Shown here piece after piece: positions 59,826 to 64,000 of a DNA stretch of 64,000 nucleotides; the first letter of the stretch is position 1, and every line of letters starts with the position of its first letter. A model generated the notes under the pieces. That model made no database searches. It had not been told where the DNA came from and saw only the letters and a list, made by a program, of their open reading frames with translations. Made by a program: the position numbers and the translations under genes. Source of the stretch: CBDBCU01 sp965243185 (lineage in GTDB: Bacteria > Chloroflexota > Dehalococcoidia > Lucifugimonadales > UBA3495); contig OZ251531.1 of the NCBI GenBank assembly GCA_965243185.1, positions 1,984,001 through 2,048,000 on the forward strand, read 5' to 3'.

Positions 59826-61321
59826 ATGAGCAACGAATCTAACGGGCGGCAGAACTTTCCGGACCGGGCGCTTTATACCCGGGACAACTTGGAAGTGCTG
59901 CGGGGGATGAACAGCGAGACGGTGGATTTGATTGCTACCGACCCGCCGTTTAACACTGCGCGCAACCGGGCCGGGACGGCCGGGTTTATGTGGATAAGTG
60001 GAAGTGGGGCGATACCGGCCGCTTGCCGGATCAGTGGAAGTGGAACGAGGTTCATCCGATCTGGCTGGAGCAGGTGAAGGATGAAAACCCGGCTTTGTAC
60101 GAAGTTATCGAAGCGGCGGGCAAGTGCCACGGGGATGATATTGCGGCCTTTCTTTGCTTTCTGTCGGTGCGGCTGCTGGAGATGCACCGGGTATTGAAGC
60201 CTACCGGTTCCCTGTACCTGCATTGCGACCATGCCGCCAACGGCTACATTCGGATGGCGTTGGACGCCATCTTTGGGGCCAAGAATTTCCGCAATGAAAT
60301 TGTCTGGCATTACAACAAGTGGACTAACACCGCCAGCTATTTCCAGCGGAATCACGACACCATTTTTCTGTATGCCAAAAGCGCCGCCGCTACTTTCAAC
60401 AAGCAATACGGCGAACCGACCAAGCGGCAGGTGGAGCTACGGCAAGCCGGTTATAACCGGGGGAGTAAAAACGGGCGGCCAATCCTACGGGTTTATAACC
60501 GTAAAAAGGCTGCTGAACAGATTCGCTTGGCCGAAGCCGAAGGACGAACCGTTTATTATGTGGACGAACCGTTGCCGGGTTCTCCCATACCGGATGTTTG
60601 GACTATTCCGTCGTTGAATGGGCAAGCAGCTGAGCGTACCGGTAGTCCTGACCAAAAGCCGTTGATGCTTTACGAGCGCATCATCAATGCGTCCAGCAAT
60701 CTTGGCGACCTGGTGTTAGACCCATTCTGCGGCTGCGCCACCACCCTTGTCGCCGCCAACAACCTGGGCCGCTATTGGGTGGGCATTGACCGCCGGGCTG
60801 ACGCCGCCTACCACGTCGCCAACCGTCTGCTGGAATTGGGCATCAATGTCAACGACTTTCAAGCCCAGCAGCAAGCCCTGTTGCAGGAATTGCAGTCCCA
60901 CTGTCAAATACTGGACATTGCGCCGGTTCGCCCCGACGACGGGGAAACGGCGCCGCATCTGGCGGCGGTCTATACTTATCGGCGGAAGCCGGCTAGTATG
61001 ACCCGGCAGCAGATGCTGGACATTCTGGTGGAGCAGTGGGGCTGTGTGTGCTGGGGCTGTGGCTTTGAGCCGCCGGACGCCGAGCATTTGGAGCTGGATC
61101 ATATCGACCCGGCATCCCAAGGCGGCAGCAACGAGCTGGATAATCGCTGTCCGTTGTGTGGGCCGTGCAATAAGCGGAAGTCGAATCGGTTGACGCTGGT
61201 GGCGCTGCGGCAGCTGAATAAAAAGCTGCGGAAGTGGTATGGCAATCCGACTATTGAGCAGCGGGTGGATATACGGCTGGCCAGGGAGTGGGCGGCGGAG
61301 TATTTGGCGGGGCGGGGGTAG
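59826..61321 (+). pseudogene. DNA methyltransferase-HNH endonuclease fusion with a frameshift
   Basis: The first part (ATG 59826, NFPDRALYTRDNLEVLRGM, DPPF at residues 39-42) is in one frame; the remainder (VDKWKWGDTGRLPDQWKWNEVHP onward) is in another, shifted near 59965-59990. Together they give about 497 residues: a beta-class methyltransferase with VLDPFCGCATTLVAANN. A C-terminal HNH domain follows (CWGCGF, LELDHIDPASQGGSNELDNRCPLCGPCNKRKS). A single-base event in GGCCGGG would explain the break. It may be a real inactivation, programmed slippage or an error. Confidence 0.72.
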
Positions 61322-61359
61322 GGTTTTTGCTTATAGGTGGGGGATAGGTTGCCGGCATT

Positions 61360-62220
61360 TCAGGATTCGGCGGCAACCCCGGTTACTTGCACCGGCGCGC
61401 CGTAGTCCAGGTTCAGCCTTTGGGCGGCGCTGCCATCGGGTACGGCGATTTCCAGGTAGCCATTGCTGCCCATCAAGGCAAGCAGCGGCGGGGTGTCCGG
61501 GAGAGCTGCCGGCGCGGCGGCCGGGTCGTGAAAGGTACGGCTCAAGCCGGGGATGCGGCGGTTGGCGATGGTGATGGTCAAGGGTGCAGCCGGCAGTTGG
61601 GCGGCGGTGATGTTGGTTATCAGGTTGCCGAACCGGTCAATGTAGATTACTTCCCCTTGCAGATTGCTGCCGCGGTAGATTAGCGTTGCGGCCGGCTGCC
61701 AGACCAGTTCGCGTAGCGGCGGGCCAAAGGATTGGGGCGGCCGGCCCAGAGAGAGATAGGCGGCGGCCGGGGCAAATACATCCCGTCCGTGGAAGGTGCG
61801 GCTGACCGGGCGGCGTTGGTAGTCCGGGTTGGTCAGTTCATAGGCCGCCAAGCCCGGCGGCAATTCCACTAAGCCGGGTTGGGCTGGCGGCGTTTCCAGA
61901 TAATCCTTGATTACAGCACTGAGCAGCCCGTTGTCCGGGGCAATAAAGCGGGCTTGGGGCGTTATCAGGAGTATAGCCCGCCGCGCCGTGCCGACGCCCG
62001 GGTCCACTATCGCCGTGTGGACGGTATCGGGCGGAAAGTAGGTATGATTGACGCCCAGGACAAAGGCCGCGGTACCTACCCGCTGCGGCGGGATGTCGTG
62101 GGTCAGGTCGAGGATGATGGCATGGGGGTTGATGGTGAGAATAACCCCTTTCATCACGCCGACGAAGGGGTCGGTTAAGCCGAAGTCGGTAGTCAGAACG
62201 ATGGGCGGAAAAGTATCCAT
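61360..62220 (-). CDS. SAM hydroxide adenosyltransferase (DUF62 family)
   Basis: The 286-residue enzyme opens IVLTTDFGLTDPFVGVMKGVIL and continues with HDIPPQRVGTAAFVLG, VHTAIVDPGVGTARRAILL and RFIAPDNGLLSAV, the DUF62 pattern. Members hydrolyse S-adenosylmethionine to adenosine and methionine with water or hydroxide; relatives are fluorinase and chlorinase. Halide specificity cannot be told. It is 48 bp from secG on the same strand, possibly cotranscribed. Confidence 0.93.
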   Translation of the reverse strand: MDTFPPIVLTTDFGLTDPFVGVMKGVILTINPHAIILDLTHDIPPQRVGTAAFVLGVNHTYFPPDTVHTAIVDPGVGTARRAILLITPQARFIAPDNGLLSAVIKDYLETPPAQPGLVELPPGLAAYELTNPDYQRRPVSRTFHGRDVFAPAAAYLSLGRPPQSFGPPLRELVWQPAATLIYRGSNLQGEVIYIDRFGNLITNITAAQLPAAPLTITIANRRIPGLSRTFHDPAAAPAALPDTPPLLALMGSNGYLEIAVPDGSAAQRLNLDYGAPVQVTGVAAES

Positions 62221-62268
62221 TCGGCCGCCGGGTTCAGTTCGGAGAGGGTTGGCTGCGCCGCCCGGCGG

Positions 62269-62487
62269 TTAGCCGGAGAACAGCTGCACGCTGATGATGG
62301 ATACCAGGATGAACACTACCGACAGGGCGATGGTCAACTGAAAGAGGGTCTTTTCCAGTCCCCGGCGGGTGCGGACGGTGGATTGGGCGCTGCCGAACAG
62401 CCCGCTGCCGCCCTCTTTGACTTGGGCCAGGATAATCAGCACCAGCACTACGGATACCAGGATTTGCGCGATGTTCAGGTAAATCAA
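62269..62487 (-). CDS. secG: Preprotein translocase subunit SecG
   Basis: The 72-residue protein has two membrane helices (LNIAQILVSVVLVLIILAQV and LFQLTIALSVVFILVSIISVQL) and the family connector KEGGSGLFGSAQSTVRTRRGLEK. It is an auxiliary of the Sec channel. Confidence 0.93.
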   Translation of the reverse strand: MIYLNIAQILVSVVLVLIILAQVKEGGSGLFGSAQSTVRTRRGLEKTLFQLTIALSVVFILVSIISVQLFSG

Positions 62488-62569
62488 CGGCTTGCCTCAG
62501 TTGGTCGATATGGTCGATACTGACCGGGTTCGCAAGTTTTACTTTTTCCCGCGATGGCAGGGAAGGGAA

Positions 62570-64000
62570 TTATTCGGTTTCGGCTTTTTTGATGGCTTCC
62601 AGACGGGCTTGTACCAGTTGCAAGGCCAGTTCCGGCTTGGCTTTGCCGGCGGTAAGTTTCATCACTTGGCCCATCAGGAACTTGGATGCCGTTTCCTTGC
62701 CTTTCAAGTAATCGGCGACGGCCCGGGGGTTGGCGGCCAGGGCGTCCGCAACGGCCGTTGCGACCACCGCCGAATCGTCAATCTGGCTGTAGCCCTTTTC
62801 CGCCACAATTTTAGCCGGCGCGGCGCCGCTGGCAAAGGACTCCTCCAGCACTGTTTTAGCCAGAGTGCCGCTCAAAGCGCCGGCGTCAATCAGTCCCACC
62901 AGTTCCGCCAAGTGAGCCGGCTTGACGGCAACATCGGTTATAGCGCAGTTTTCCAGATTCATCAAGCGGCTCAAATCGCCCAACATCCAGTTGCTGACGC
63001 TTTTGGCAAAGGCCGCCGGATCCGGGGCGGCGCTGTCGCCCAAAGCTACCGCTTCCTCGAAGTAGTCAGCCATGGACCGGGAGCCGGTCAGCAGGGCGGC
63101 GTCATATTGGGACAAGCCGTACTGCTCAATGAACCGGGCTTGCCTTTGGCCCGCCAACTCCGGCAGCCCTTGGCGGATTTCCGCGACCCAAGCGGCGGGT
63201 ATGGACAGGGGCGGCAAGTCCGGCTCCGGGAAGTAGCGGTAATCGTGGGCTTGTTCCTTGCTGCGCTGGGCCACGGTAACGCCGCGTTCCTCCAGCCAGC
63301 CCCGGGTTTCCTGCACGATGCGCCCGCCCTCCTCGAGAATGCGCCGCTGCCGCTCTATTTCGTAGTTCAACGCCAGATAGACGGAGCGGAAACTGTTCAT
63401 ATTTTTGACTTCGGTGCGGACGCCAAATTCCGGGCTGCCGGCCGGGCGGAGGCTGATATTGGCATCACAGCGAAAGTTGCCATCCTGCATTTGGGCGGAG
63501 GAGACGCCGAGGTACTGCATAATGGAGTGCAGGGTCATCAGGTAGGCGCGGGCTTCCTCCGGGGAGCGCAAATCCGGGGCGCTGACCACTTCCATTAACG
63601 GCACGCCGGCCCGGTTCACATCGACCAGGCTGTAGGCTTCGCCGGCGGCGTCGGGAAAGTGCTGGAGCTTGGCGGCGTCCTCCTCGAGATGCACCCGCAT
63701 TACGCCGATGGATTTGACGCCATCGGCCAGTTCAATCGCCAGCGCGCCCTGCTCAGCCAGGGGCAGGTCGTACTGGGATACCTGATAGCCTTTCATCATA
63801 TCCGGATAGGGATAGTTCTTGCGGTCAAACTTGGAATGGGCCGGGATGCGGCAGCCCAGGGCCAAGCCGGTCATAATGGTATATTCCACGGCCTTGCGGT
63901 TGATGACCGGCAGCGCGCCGGGCAAGCCCAAACAGACCGGGCAGACCCGGCTGTTGGGCGGAGCGTACTGATAGTCGGCCGGGCAAGGGCAGAACATCTT
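62570..64000 (-). CDS. gatB: Aspartyl/glutamyl-tRNA amidotransferase subunit B, 5' truncated
   Basis: About 476 residues are visible, beginning KMFCPCPADYQYAPPNSRVCPVCLGLPGALPVINR; the first residues lie beyond base 64000. Motifs are DRKNYPYPDMMKGYQVSQYD (kinase-like active region), EVKNMNSFRSV and a C-terminal YqeY-like tail with KGKETASKFLMGQVMK. GatB activates the Glu or Asp of misacylated tRNA for amidation with GatCA. secG and the SAM enzyme lie downstream on the same strand. Confidence 0.95.
   Translation of the reverse strand, partial: KMFCPCPADYQYAPPNSRVCPVCLGLPGALPVINRKAVEYTIMTGLALGCRIPAHSKFDRKNYPYPDMMKGYQVSQYDLPLAEQGALAIELADGVKSIGVMRVHLEEDAAKLQHFPDAAGEAYSLVDVNRAGVPLMEVVSAPDLRSPEEARAYLMTLHSIMQYLGVSSAQMQDGNFRCDANISLRPAGSPEFGVRTEVKNMNSFRSVYLALNYEIERQRRILEEGGRIVQETRGWLEERGVTVAQRSKEQAHDYRYFPEPDLPPLSIPAAWVAEIRQGLPELAGQRQARFIEQYGLSQYDAALLTGSRSMADYFEEAVALGDSAAPDPAAFAKSVSNWMLGDLSRLMNLENCAITDVAVKPAHLAELVGLIDAGALSGTLAKTVLEESFASGAAPAKIVAEKGYSQIDDSAVVATAVADALAANPRAVADYLKGKETASKFLMGQVMKLTAGKAKPELALQLVQARLEAIKKAETE

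Overview
The window is a GC-rich, densely coded bacterial chromosome segment. Gene content fits a Chloroflexota genome, most likely Dehalococcoidia/SAR202-like. The signs are an LLM-class F420 enzyme, PPOX/F420-type flavoproteins, PIG-L deacetylases, a corrinoid reductive-dehalogenase-like protein, MmgE/PrpD and MaoC enzymes, Pro/Thr- and Val-Glu-Pro-rich lipoproteins, and many GTG/TTG starts. The phylum call is inference from gene content; no 16S gene is present.

Layout. 0-2 kb: truncated molybdopterin subunit and DUF2277. 2.3-6.7 kb (minus): a probable operon of a membrane protein, a TIR-like protein, DUF2442, SbcC/Rad50-like and a PPOX protein. 6.7-12.7 kb (plus): tRNA-Thr, tRNA-Tyr, tRNA-Thr, tuf, rpmG, secE, nusG, rplK, rplA, two tandem small membrane proteins, rplJ, rplL, ending at a terminator; rpoBC does not follow. 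12.8-22.8 kb: phhB, LLM oxidoreductase, PIG-L, metallopeptidase-like lipoprotein, aldehyde dehydrogenase, a gene broken at a 17-base homopolymer, uvrC. 23-31.5 kb: first copy of a non-coding element, amt, esterase, reductive-dehalogenase-like protein, and a lipoprotein with about 21 RCC1-like repeats. 31.8-38.6 kb: NIPSNAP, SnoaL, VOC, MaoC, Fic, PPOX, second element copy, MmgE/PrpD. 38.6-47 kb: toxin-antitoxin pairs, MOSC, enoyl-CoA hydratase, aroQ, M24 peptidase, DUF1385, and rplU-rpmA-rpmE. 47-61.3 kb: nuclease-, protease- and HEPN-type accessory genes around serS and lysS, two DNA methyltransferase fusions, a second amt, and the third element copy. 61.3-64 kb: SAM hydroxide adenosyltransferase, secG, truncated gatB.

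The most notable signal is an approximately 530-555 bp element with no credible ORF, present three times (23001-23550 plus; 36485-37012 plus; 59175-59728 minus). Each copy starts with the same sigma-70-type promoter (TTGACA, 17-18 bp, CATAAT). Each then carries the same ordered hairpins, including stems that stay paired although their sequence differs between copies. It looks like a transcribed, structured, multicopy RNA that I cannot assign to a known family from sequence alone.

Other themes are defence and genome-conflict genes (TIR plus membrane partner, methyltransferase-Mrr and methyltransferase-HNH fusions, a HEPN/Abi-like protein, Fic, two PIN-type pairs) and a dispersed 27-29 bp palindromic repeat.
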